Shown: piece after piece, positions 55,713 to 64,000 of the stretch
Numbering within the stretch: position 1 is the first letter of the stretch
How the letters are laid out: every line of letters begins with the position of its first letter
NCBI GenBank assembly: GCA_003339415.1
Contig: PDHQ01000085.1
Location: 1-64,000, forward strand
Reading direction: 5' to 3'
DNA length: 64,000 nt
DNA from: Ophiocordyceps camponoti-saundersi (nom. inval.)
Lineage: Eukaryota > Ascomycota > Sordariomycetes > Hypocreales > Ophiocordycipitaceae
Notes under the pieces: generated by a model
The model's input: the letters and a program-made list of their open reading frames with translations, nothing else
Told to the model about the DNA's origin: nothing
Databases searched by the model: none
Made by a program: the position numbers and the translations under genes

Positions 55713-58700
55713 TCAAGCCAGCGTCTGAGCCACCACGGCCTGGAGACCCTCCAACAAGGCAGCCTCCGCGCCGTCGACGTCAGCCTGCGTCGGCTCTGCC
55801 GCCTGTGTCGAAGCCGACGGGGCCTCGGGTCTGGTAGGAGGCGAAGTAGTAGGAGGGGGAGGGGATGGTGGTGGTGGCGGTAGGGGCGGTGGAGGTGCGT
55901 CTTTCTCTTCTTGTCCCTCTTGCTTCTGCGGATTCGTCGATGCTTGTGCTGACGTCGGTGTATCTGTTTTTCCCTCGGCTTGTTGTGGTGGCTGAGGCGT
56001 CTGTTGTGCCTCCGACGATGACGTTAATTGTTGGCTTGTACTCGACACAGCCTGTGCCGGAGTATGCGCCTGTGGCATCCGTACTTCCGATGCTGATGCC
56101 GCCTGCTGGACCGTGGGAGGCGCAGCCTGTGCCGGGGTCGGAATTGAGGTCGGAGCCGGAGTCGGGATCGGAGTCGAAGTCGGAGCCGGGGCCGGAGCCG
56201 GAGCCGGGATCGGAGCCGGAGCCGGCGCCAGCCGAGGCCGTACCATCGTCGCCGCCGGCGCGCGAGCCCCCGCACCACCGGCACCACCAGCAACACCACC
56301 GCTCCCACCCCCGCTCCCGCAGCCACCGCCTTGCGCCTGCGGACGCGGGAGCTGAGACTGCGGACGAGGTGGTGCTTGCGGCATGGCCTGGAGGACCTGT
56401 TGCGCCGTCGCCTGGACCCTGCCGCCGCCGCCGCCGCCGCCCATCGTCGTCGAAGCCAAGGCAAGCGGCCTGTGCGCCGCCGACGCGAGCCCGGCGGGCG
56501 GCATCGACATCTTAGCCGTGCGTCCGCTGCCGTTGGCTCCTTGTTGTGCAGACGAAGCCACAGCCTGCCCCTGAACTGGCGTCGTAGTGGTCGACCACGT
56601 CGCCGCCGTCGCCTTGGCCGTAGAAGCTTGCGGAGGAGTAGGGGTAGGAGTGGGAGTGGGAGTAGGAGTAGGAGCAGGGTCCTTCAACCCGCCGGCCAAA
56701 GCCATGATGCCCTGTAACCTCGCCTTGTCCTCTTCCGAGTTCTGCTGGGCTCTCACCTCGGCCTCCTTGCGCGCTGCCTGCGTCGGAGCTCGCGTCTTCA
56801 GCTCGCCCGTGACGGCCTGAAGATAGTAAGGCATTTCCGAGCTGCTCTTGAGGAAGAACAGCTTGAGGTTCCGCGCCTTGTCCTTGAGCTGCACCTGCGT
56901 CCGGTCCTTGAGGATATCCGAGATGGTGCCGTTGTGACCAAAGAGAGTCAGGATCTGGCTCCAGTGCGGGCCCTTGACCATGTCCAGGCCTGCCATCAAC
57001 GCCTTCTCCTCTTCCTGCGACCACGGCCGTCGCGTCGAGTGGAGGCCTTCTCTCCTCGTGTGCGCCGTCGTCTTGCACAGAGCGGCCTGCCGTGCCTTGT
57101 CGTAGAGGACGGCGCTGGGACACGTCTGGTTGGGCGGGAGATCTTCGCCCGACGCCGCCTGCTCTGTCTCCGCCGGGTGCTGCGGGTAGCTCGTATAGTA
57201 GGGATGAAGGTATGCCGGTTGGGCCGCCATGACCTCGGCTTGTGAAAAGAGGCGTTAGAGGTCACTGTTTCCCTGACAAAGAAATGGGAGGCAGAGAACT
57301 TACCAGTACTCTGTGGCACTGTTGGCTGGTAAGGCACCGGCGACAGCCCGTTCAACGTCGTCTTAACGTAGTGAGACGTGCTCTCAGCAACCAGCGCCTC
57401 TAGCTCCTTATAGTCCGTCATGAAATCGGCCTTGCCATTGGTCCGCGCCGGGCCGCTGTCCGCCTTGGCCGTGTCCGACGCAGTTGCTGCCCCGGCCGAG
57501 CCGCCGTCTTCCGTAAAGCTGGCCAGCGCGTTCTGCACGAGACCAGACGTCTCTTTCTCCAAAAAGGACGAGATCTCGGCTAGGTCCAGCTCCACGTCAA
57601 CCCCTTGATCGGCCTTCCTGCGGGAGACATCGTCACCGTCTTCCACGGCGATCGCATCAACCTCGGCCTCATCCTCCTCATCGCCGACCGGTAATCTGAT
57701 GTCAAGTTTGTTGCTCCAATAAGATTCACAACGTATTCGCCCCCTGACATAGCATACAAACGATCGCAGCAGACACTTGAACGGATGTAACTCACGTAAC
57801 GCAACTGATGGAAGTCGTTAGCTCGTTCGACAACCCCCTCTCTCTCATGAATTAATAGACGGGGGTGGCACATACTCGGATCTGTTTGCTCTCGCGCTTC
57901 ACGCTCAAGCGTCTCCTTCCAGGAATCCACCGATGTGATAAAATTCTGATCAGCCGATGTCAGCCGGTTGCCGCCGTGCTGTCGCCTGAGCTTGTCTTCC
58001 AATCCCGTCAACAATACCTCTCCCAACAGTTCCCCGACCGGTTTCTCAGACTGCTTAAGCACCAGGCTCTCGACCCCTTCTTGAGCCATGATGCCGAGGT
58101 AGAGCTCCGTCATGCCGGATGGCAGGTCCGCAACCTGGCAGTCGAAAAGGCTCAAGAAGTTGTCGTCGGCCTCGGAAAGGGCTTGCGGACTGCCGTCAAT
58201 CAGCCATGAGCCGAGCTGGACAAGGTTGACCAGCTCGACCAGGTCCCGCTGCTCCTTTCGGCGCCCATCCAGGTCCTTGGCGTACAAGACGGGCTTTGAT
58301 GTGTAGAGCAGCCGGAGCTGCTCGAAAGAACGCCTCAGCCGCCAGTAGCATCGACCGTGTTCGGACTCGGCGTCTCTGATGGAGTCGATGGTTTGTTGAA
58401 GCGGCTTGTGGACGTATATGTGAAGCAAGGATAGTGCCTGTGCCATTAGCGTCGCGCCCGATGACATGTCACAAGGTTCGAACTTGAGAACATACCAGGT
58501 TGGCCAGTGCGTGAATATTCATGTCACGGATAAACACCTGCGGATCAACGGAGAAAGAGGAGCGAGGGCCTTCTTGGGGCGTGTCGAGGGACATGGTGGT
58601 GGATTTGGCATTAATTTGATCAACCAAGTCGCCCACGCTCGAGAGAGCATTTTGGACGAGGAGGGCCAGTCCGTCATCGAGAGAGTCCCCCAAGGGCACA

Positions 58701-58915
58701 TTGTCCGTCTTGGTTCGCTTTGCTCCGGGATCGTCTCGTGCATCGTTGTCGAGCAGTCGCTTGGAGCCGACTTGGCCTGCGAGCGGGACGTCGAATTCCT
58801 GCTTGATGTCTGCACCCAGGGCCAAGTCAGAGTTTGCCCGGAAGCTGAGCTTGGATGAGATTGAAGCGCCCTCACAGGGTGCAGCGCCGTGTTCAGCTTG
58901 CGCCGCCTCGGCCAT
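55713..58915 (-). CDS. TBF1: Tbf1/TRF-like telobox Myb protein
   Basis: Four exons (58915-58496, 58437-57876, 57804-57304, 57238-55713) joined over introns of 58, 71 and 65 bp give 1002 residues. A helical TRF-homology region fills about residues 130-380, beginning 'ALSLLHIYVHKPLQQTIDSI' and continuing after intron 2 as 'IALRELHPFKCLLRSFVCYV'. The single Myb domain (about 564-625) opens 'RRPWSQEEEKALMAGL' and has the telobox 'VQLKDKARN', with 'DILKDRTQ' before it, very like yeast Tbf1. Proteins of this kind bind TTAGGG-type repeats at subtelomeres and many gene promoters. The last 350 residues are disordered, with Pro-Thr and Pro-Ala repeats from hexanucleotide tandem repeats. The TRF-homology region and telobox together separate it from ordinary Myb proteins. 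Confidence 0.88.
56142..56232. repeat. hexanucleotide tandem repeat (GGAGCC type) coding Pro-Ala
   Basis: Units GGAGCC/GGAGTC/GGGATC repeat about fifteen times on the plus strand; on the coding minus strand they give the Pro-Ala/Pro-Ile/Pro-Thr repeats of the Tbf1-like C-terminus. Confidence 0.85.
56632..56680. repeat. hexanucleotide tandem repeat (GGAGTA/GGAGTG) coding Pro-Thr
   Basis: Seven or more units giving an alternating Pro-Thr run in the Tbf1-like protein. Repeat number is likely to vary between strains. Confidence 0.85.
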
Positions 58916-59727
58916 GCTGCCAACTTTGCCGGTTCATGCGGTTGCCCCAAGAAAGAGGCGGGTGACGGGATGAACAGTAGGGCGGCTGAAGCAGACGTCG
59001 GCTAGGGGGGAAAGATTCCCTTTGCCCGTAGAGAATCAGAAGCAAGCCTGCGAAAGAGACGAAAGAAAAAGTAAACGATGACGCGAGAGAGAGAGTTAAA
59101 GAGAGAGAGAGAGAGACGGCGCGCGCGCAGAGTCAAAGACGAAGGCGGTGGAGAGGGAAAAATTGCTGAGTCAGGGACGCCGGCTGCCCTTATATCGTGC
59201 CCCAGCTTTCTGCCACTGGAGATACACATATGACGTTTGTTACGGCCACGGGGAGGGGGGGGGGGACAGCGAGACTGCAAAAAATCAAAGGAGAGAGATG
59301 AAGACGGGGGAAAAAAAAGGAAAGAAAGAGGGAAAAAGAGGGAAAAGAAGGAGAAGAAAAAGGAATCATTAAATCTCTTTTCGACATGGTTTTTTACTTC
59401 TTATTATGCCATAGTCCATTGTCTATTCGACGACGACATCGACACCGACAACGCCGACGACGCCTACAACGACGACGATATGTTTATCCCCCCCCGTGAG
59501 CCTCGTTCGCTTTCCGACCGAAAATCATCGATCTTCCTTGTGCCGCAGCCCACCCGCCACATCATATCTTCCCTCCCCCTCTTCCCGCGCTTTTGATGGT
59601 TTCTCGTCTCTTATTAGATGGATAGGTCATGGTTCCAATCATCTCTTTCGCCGCCCATCGCGACGGACAGATGCGAACCGGATATATACGTACACGAAGA
59701 AACAAAAAAACAAAAGGCTGCCCCCCC
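58916..59727. other. intergenic with purine-rich repeats
   Basis: No gene supported. (GA)n at 59083-59117 and A/G-rich DNA at 59280-59365. Holds the Tbf1-like promoter side and the GH72 3' side. Confidence 0.6.
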
Positions 59728-61085
59728 TCACAGCGCCAGAGCGACGAGCAGAACGGTCCCGGCGAGAACAGCGCTGATGGCAGCCATGCGGCGGTCCGTC
59801 GATGCGGCATTGTCATCTGCCTTGTGCGATTTGTCGTCTGACTGGGACTTGCCCGTCTGAACCGGCTTCTTGGCGGCCGGATCCTCCGAGGCCGTGGGCG
59901 ACGGGGTAAAGGCTCCGTTCTTCTGCTCGCCCAGTGTCGGCAGACGGACGTTGCCGTCGACTTGCCACCAGCCGCCGGGCGTCGACGTCGGGCAGGGCCG
60001 GGTGGAAACGGAGTGTGCGTCGTAGGCGGATCGGCTGACGCCCTCGGGCCGGCACGTCGCCCACTTGGCCTTGAGGTTCTCAAAGTCCGGGTTCTTGGGC
60101 TTGGGCACGCCGTTGCGAGCGAAGCCCTCCGGGGTGTTGGAGGGCCCGTACTCGACGATGCCGTACTTGTTCTGCTCCTGGATCCACTCGTAGATGATGG
60201 CGCCGCTCCAGTGGTCAGACATGGGCTTGCCGAAGATGGCGTCCTGGTCGGACCAAATGCGCGGCCCGGGCACGTTGCAGCCCGTCTCGGTGAAGAAGAT
60301 GGGGACGGGGAAGTTCTTGGCGTACTCCTGCAGTTGGCTGTAGGTGGACTGCTCATAGGAGCTGGGGTCGCACCACGAATACGAGTTGAGGCCGAAAAAG
60401 TCGATGATCTCGGACGAGTTGCCACCGCAGGTGAGGTAGTCCTGCAGCATAGGACGCAGCTCCTTGATGTCTGCCGCCGAGTAGCCGACAGGGATGGAGC
60501 GGTAGCCCTTGGCGTCGCGATAAGCCTTCATATCGCGGGCGGCGGCCTTGAGGAAGGGAGCGGCCGGGGAAGCGTCATTTGACGCGATGTTCTCGTTGCC
60601 GATGAAGAAGCCGAGGACGTTGTCATAGTTGTGAAAGGCGTCCATGACCTTTGTATAAGGGTCATATTGGCTGGTTGTCCAATGAAGATGAACGGGCTCA
60701 ATATAGGTGGTGAAAGTATCGAGATCGATGAGGACATAGATGCCTGCGTCTGAAAAGGCCTTCATGCAGCCATCGTGACTGGACTTGGCATCGACATGAT
60801 AGACACGGATCGTGTTGACGCCCAGCTCTTTCATCAACTGAGCATCGAGGTTGCACTGCTTGGTATCGATGAGGGGATCCTGAGGCTCGAGCTGGTATGC
60901 GACACCTGACGGAGTTGGCACATTGTGTGAGGAAGAAAGCAGCAAGAGGGGAAAAGAAACACACCTTTGACGAAGAATTGTGAGCCATCCTTGTTGAAGA
61001 ACTTGCTTCCGTACGCCTCAATAGGATCGAGAGCGGCCGTCGACGCCACGAGGCCGGCGAGGACCGTCAGCGGCAGGAGGGTCAT
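59728..61085 (-). CDS. GPI-anchored 1,3-beta-glucanosyltransferase (GH72, Gel/Gas type)
   Basis: Elongates cell-wall beta-1,3-glucan by cutting and re-joining chains at the outer plasma membrane. Exons 61085-60965 and 60905-59728 join over a 59-bp intron (GTGTGT..GTCAG) to give 432 residues. A signal peptide covers about residues 1-18 ('MTLLPLTVLAGLVASTAA'). The GH72 domain (about 20-325) has the acid/base Glu145 in 'GFFIGNENIASND' and nucleophile Glu247 in 'PIFFTETGCNVPG'. The end is a Ser/Asp/Lys-rich stretch followed by a hydrophobic tail 'MAAISAVLAGTVLLVALAL', the pattern of a GPI-attachment signal with a likely site in 'DDNAAS'. There is no CBM43 (X8) module, so it is of the short class. 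It would use the anchor whose synthesis starts with GPI3. Confidence 0.96.
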
Positions 61086-63144
61086 GTCGGAGAGGATGAT
61101 GAAGACGACAGCGGACAGTTGAGACTATATTCGGGATGAGACAGTGGTAACGAGTGACGAGGGTTGGAACGACGAAGGAAGAGGAGGAAGAGGAAGAGGA
61201 GGAGGAGGAAGAAGATGCGGAGGAGACGGAGGCGGTGGTGGAGGAGGAGGAGGATGAGGTAGAGGAGGAGGAAGAGGAGGAAGCAGAAAGAGACCGACGA
61301 AGAGGAAGAAAGAAGTAGAGACAGAAACCAAAACAAAACATGAACGAAAGCGTCGCCTTTTCAAGGAAGCCGCGACCAGCGACGGCTCCGTGCTCACGAC
61401 AGCCCGGGGGAGGGGAGGAGGGGGGAGGGCAGGGGGTGAGGGAAAGGAAAGCTGTGCAAGTATCTGCATCTACACAGAAGAGCAGAGCAAAAGCAGAAGC
61501 ATAAGAGAAGAGACGAGTCGAGTCGAGACAAGATACAAGACAGAGCACGCCTTTGCCATGGCCGGCGACCGATTGGCCGGGGGACAGCTAGCGGTCTGGC
61601 ACGCAGGCCTTGCCCTATGCAGCAGAAAACAAGTTACATTCATACTACATGGCATACAAGGTCTTTCTCCTCTTCCTCCTCTTCCTCCTCTTCCTCGTCG
61701 TCGTCGTCGTCGTCGTCACTCTCCCTCTCTTTCCCCCCCCAGCCGCTTTGCATGGGGATGGGTGAGTGGTGGTGGTGGCATATTGATAGATGATGTTCGT
61801 GATATCCGTACAAGTCACTTGTTGACGTTGGAAGGTCTCGTGCAACGCCCTGACGTCATTGCCTCTCTGTCGATGCACCTCGTCCGCTGCAGAGTGACGG
61901 TGGCTGCCGATGATCCCTGTTACGAAGGCGGGGGGAGAAGAGAGACAGATGGGTTTCCGACTTTCTCTCTCTCTCTCTCTCTCTTTCCCGTCCCTTAAAA
62001 CTCAGACAATTGGATGGTGATGAAAACAAAGGAGTCAATGACCGGTTTCGGCCCGCGCTACCGAACCAGCCAATCAGCTAAGCAATTAGCTTCTCTTCAT
62101 CTCCGTCTACAGACACACACACACACACACACTCTCTCTCTCTCTCTGTCTCTCTCTCTCTCTTTCTCGGGGATCGGACCGTGCCTGAGCTTTCATTATA
62201 CATGATACATATGTAAGTACGGATATGTGCACACGGGCTATATACGGAACATGCATACATCTTCTGATAGGGCTGGCCCAACGTGGACCCCGTCATAATG
62301 CCCTGTTATCAAGCTTGACAGCCATCTTGCTAATTTCGCTGCCTACACACTCACTCTCTTATACATACACACACAGGCTGGCAGTCTACTGCATCGTCTC
62401 ACTTCTCATCTCCAGCCAGAGCCCGACTCTTCCCTGCGTCTCATTAAGCCAAGCTCAGATTACAGGACCCCCCCCCGGTGCTTGTTTCCATCCCCACCGC
62501 AATTTGTCTCCTCTTACCCAGACGTACGGCACAAACATATCATTGTACAACTACTATCATATGTGTAGGTACATACATAGATGTCCGGAGATCTCTGTAC
62601 AACTGCATGTACGTGATATCGCCGCGTGCGGTCTCCCATCCTCCACCACATGTGATTGAAAGGAACGAAACTCTCATCCCTCCCTGCATTGTACGCTTTC
62701 GGCCTATCCCATGTCCCATTCAATGCCTTGACCCGACAACTATTAACTATAATGTCGTCAGGTCGTCATACTATCAGGGTACAACCGGCCTGTCCTGCCC
62801 GAAAGAGGAGATGGGAATGGTTCTTGATAGAGCCAGCGGCATCCAAAGGGCGCATCCCTGAGTTGCATCACCCTGGCTTCAGGTGTACAAAGGGTAGCTT
62901 CTCGTATAGAGATTGAGGGTTAGCCTTTAGCATGCAGAAGCTATTATATTGTGTTTATATGTAGACACGAGTCGCCGTCCCAATCGGCAACTCGTTGATG
63001 AACTGCTCTTCCAAACTACATACTGCAAAGGGCGCGTCCGGCGTATGGACATGGTATTCGGGCCTTTTATGCTCGATCTTAATCACTTTCTTTCCTAATC
63101 ATCTTTAATCTCTACATCCAGGGCACAGCTAAGCCCCTTTCGCT
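61086..63144. other. 2-kb intergenic region
   Basis: No gene supported. A purine-rich GGAGGA/GAAGAG stretch lies at 61170-61290, presumably in the GH72 5' region. (CCTCTT)n is at 61666-61695, (GTC)n at 61698-61716 and (CA)n(CT)n at 62112-62165. TACGGAT/ATCCGTA words occur at 61804 and 62217. The purine tract's long frames encode only Ser or Leu runs. Confidence 0.65.
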
Positions 63145-64000
63145 ATGCTGCTGGCTGCCTTCCTTACCATTTGCGCTTTCAGTCCGCGACACGGGTTCGG
63201 TGATGAGATCTATCCCGCCGATGGAATCGTTCGAGTCCTTCATGGCACGTCCGCCGACAAGGGATCCATGTGGGCTCGTCGAATCGCCGACACAATGATA
63301 GCATCGCACACCTCCCACCATCAACAGCCATACCTAGAGGGGACCTGGGCGAGCCTCGTGGACGTGATGAGGCCTCCAGTCTCGGAGACGTGGATAACGG
63401 AGCCTACGTGCTGGAGGAACTGGTTCACTTGCGGTCACGTCACTTTCACTCGAAGGAGCGAGCTCATCAACGATCCCTTTCCACAACAGTTTGTCTCACT
63501 ACTCTCGGATCTGCCACCGGTTTCATACGAGCCCAGGGCCAAAATATTCGCAACAAAGCATCTAGATTACGAGCAAATCAATCACTACAATCAGAGCATC
63601 ACCGTCTCTACCCATCAATCTACCCAGGAGTTAAAATCCGCCAACGTCTGGCAGGTAGAGGCAAACCTGGAGGAAGACGGAGTCATCCATCTCCACAGGG
63701 GGAAACCGTCTGGGGCCACGACTACAACCACCAAAGTGGTAGAAACGGTCGAATGCCCCCCTGGCAAGACCTGCTCCTTTGAGACCTGGACCATCCACGC
63801 CACCTTCGTTGGCTACTGTCGTCGACGGCCGACGATCCAATGCGGTCAAGGCCCCAAGGAAATTTGCTTCCCCATAAACCCGGGCCGCTCTTCCAACGAA
63901 CTAGAAGGCCCTCTGAGGATACACGAATGGGCCGACTGTGAGCAGTTCAACCAGTTTGTGTGGAACGAATGCTACAAGAATGCGGCAGACAAGTTCCTCG
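63145..64000 (+). CDS. 5' part of an unrecognised secreted protein, cut by the window end
   Basis: An uninterrupted frame of 285 codons runs from ATG 63145 to the edge. An in-frame TAA at 63130 makes this ATG the first in frame. The start 'MLLAAFLTICAFSPRHGFGD' looks like a short signal peptide. The rest is mixed alpha/beta in composition, with cysteines mostly in the last third (10 by position: 'TICAF', 'PTCWRNW', 'FTCGH', 'VECPPGKTCSFE', 'GYCRRR', 'IQCGQ', 'EICFP', 'ADCEQ', 'NECYKN'), as in secreted disulphide-bonded proteins. I recognise no family and see no catalytic motif. Codon use with frequent C/G at third positions and no stop in 856 bp support coding. It could be a secreted effector-like or toxin-like protein; that is a guess. 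The 3' end is missing. Confidence 0.7.
   Translation, partial: MLLAAFLTICAFSPRHGFGDEIYPADGIVRVLHGTSADKGSMWARRIADTMIASHTSHHQQPYLEGTWASLVDVMRPPVSETWITEPTCWRNWFTCGHVTFTRRSELINDPFPQQFVSLLSDLPPVSYEPRAKIFATKHLDYEQINHYNQSITVSTHQSTQELKSANVWQVEANLEEDGVIHLHRGKPSGATTTTTKVVETVECPPGKTCSFETWTIHATFVGYCRRRPTIQCGQGPKEICFPINPGRSSNELEGPLRIHEWADCEQFNQFVWNECYKNAADKFL

Noticed and set aside
56512..57123. 203-codon alternate frame in the Tbf1-like gene
   Set aside because: Shadow frame of the Myb exon.
57690..57802. Nine-base microexon plus a further intron (GTGAGT..CATCAG) in the Tbf1-like gene
   Set aside because: It puts the next exon out of frame; reading straight through gives a continuous, family-like sequence.
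59562..60425. 287-codon frame overlapping the GH72 gene in another frame
   Set aside because: Arg/Ser/Pro-rich shadow of GC-rich coding sequence.
16352..61085. A biosynthetic or defence gene cluster
   Set aside because: The genes are unrelated housekeeping functions on both strands, with no polyketide, peptide synthase, terpene, NLR or similar genes.
61018..61548. Ser- or Leu-rich minus-strand frames
   Set aside because: Translate a purine-rich tandem repeat in the 5' region of the GH72 gene.

Overview
The window is nuclear DNA from a filamentous ascomycete (Pezizomycotina, most likely Sordariomycetes; the order is not proven). Four things point there. Introns are short (47-109 bp) with GT..AG ends and CTGAC/CTAAC-like branch points. 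The proteins are typical fungal ones (GH72 glucanosyltransferase, fungal tetraspanin, DUF7918 protein, Tbf1-like factor). The only tRNA has the eukaryotic intron position. Two AT-rich blocks carry the mark of repeat-induced point mutation (RIP): CpA/TpG are almost gone and TpA is in excess.

Layout. 1-1741: gene-free and microsatellite-rich, with a long poly-G tract. 1742-10870: a RIP-destroyed Ty3/Gypsy-type LTR retrotransposon with about 201-bp LTRs. 10871-16351: gene-free, full of (ATAC)n, poly-C and (CT)n, with a 10-N assembly gap at 15098-15107. 16352-22270: SEN54 (-), an intron-containing tRNA-Leu(UAG) (+), an arrestin-like protein (-) and a PPIL3-type cyclophilin (+). 22672-25624: a RIP-mutated pogo/Fot1-type DNA transposon with about 146-bp terminal inverted repeats and a TA target duplication. 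25744-32795: heat-shock factor HSF1, spliceosomal cyclophilin CWC27 and a cytosolic aldehyde dehydrogenase, all (-). 34168-39893: a five-exon DUF7918 protein (+), a small secreted protein (-) and RGP1 (+). 41789-48552: a MAPKBP1/WDR62-like WD40 protein (+) and a BRD8-like bromodomain protein (+). 49066-53294: divergent GPI3 (-) and DBP6 (+). 53534-61085: a tetraspanin, a Tbf1/TRF-like telobox protein and a GPI-anchored GH72 enzyme, all (-). 63145-64000: the 5' part of an unrecognised secreted, cysteine-containing protein that runs off the window.

The genes are mostly housekeeping: tRNA splicing, mRNA splicing, ribosome biogenesis, GPI-anchor synthesis, cell-wall remodelling, Golgi trafficking and stress transcription. 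They do not form a metabolic cluster. Functional links are loose: GPI3 makes the anchor precursor that the GH72 protein would carry, and SEN54 encodes a subunit of the enzyme that removes the intron of the adjacent tRNA. I found no CRISPR array, secondary-metabolite cluster or convincing new multi-gene system. The least ordinary items are the un-RIPped palindromic ends of the pogo element, the DUF7918 gene with SUMO-interacting-like motifs, the Tbf1-like gene, the secreted frame at the right edge, and a TACGGAT/ATCCGTA word scattered through the intergenic DNA.
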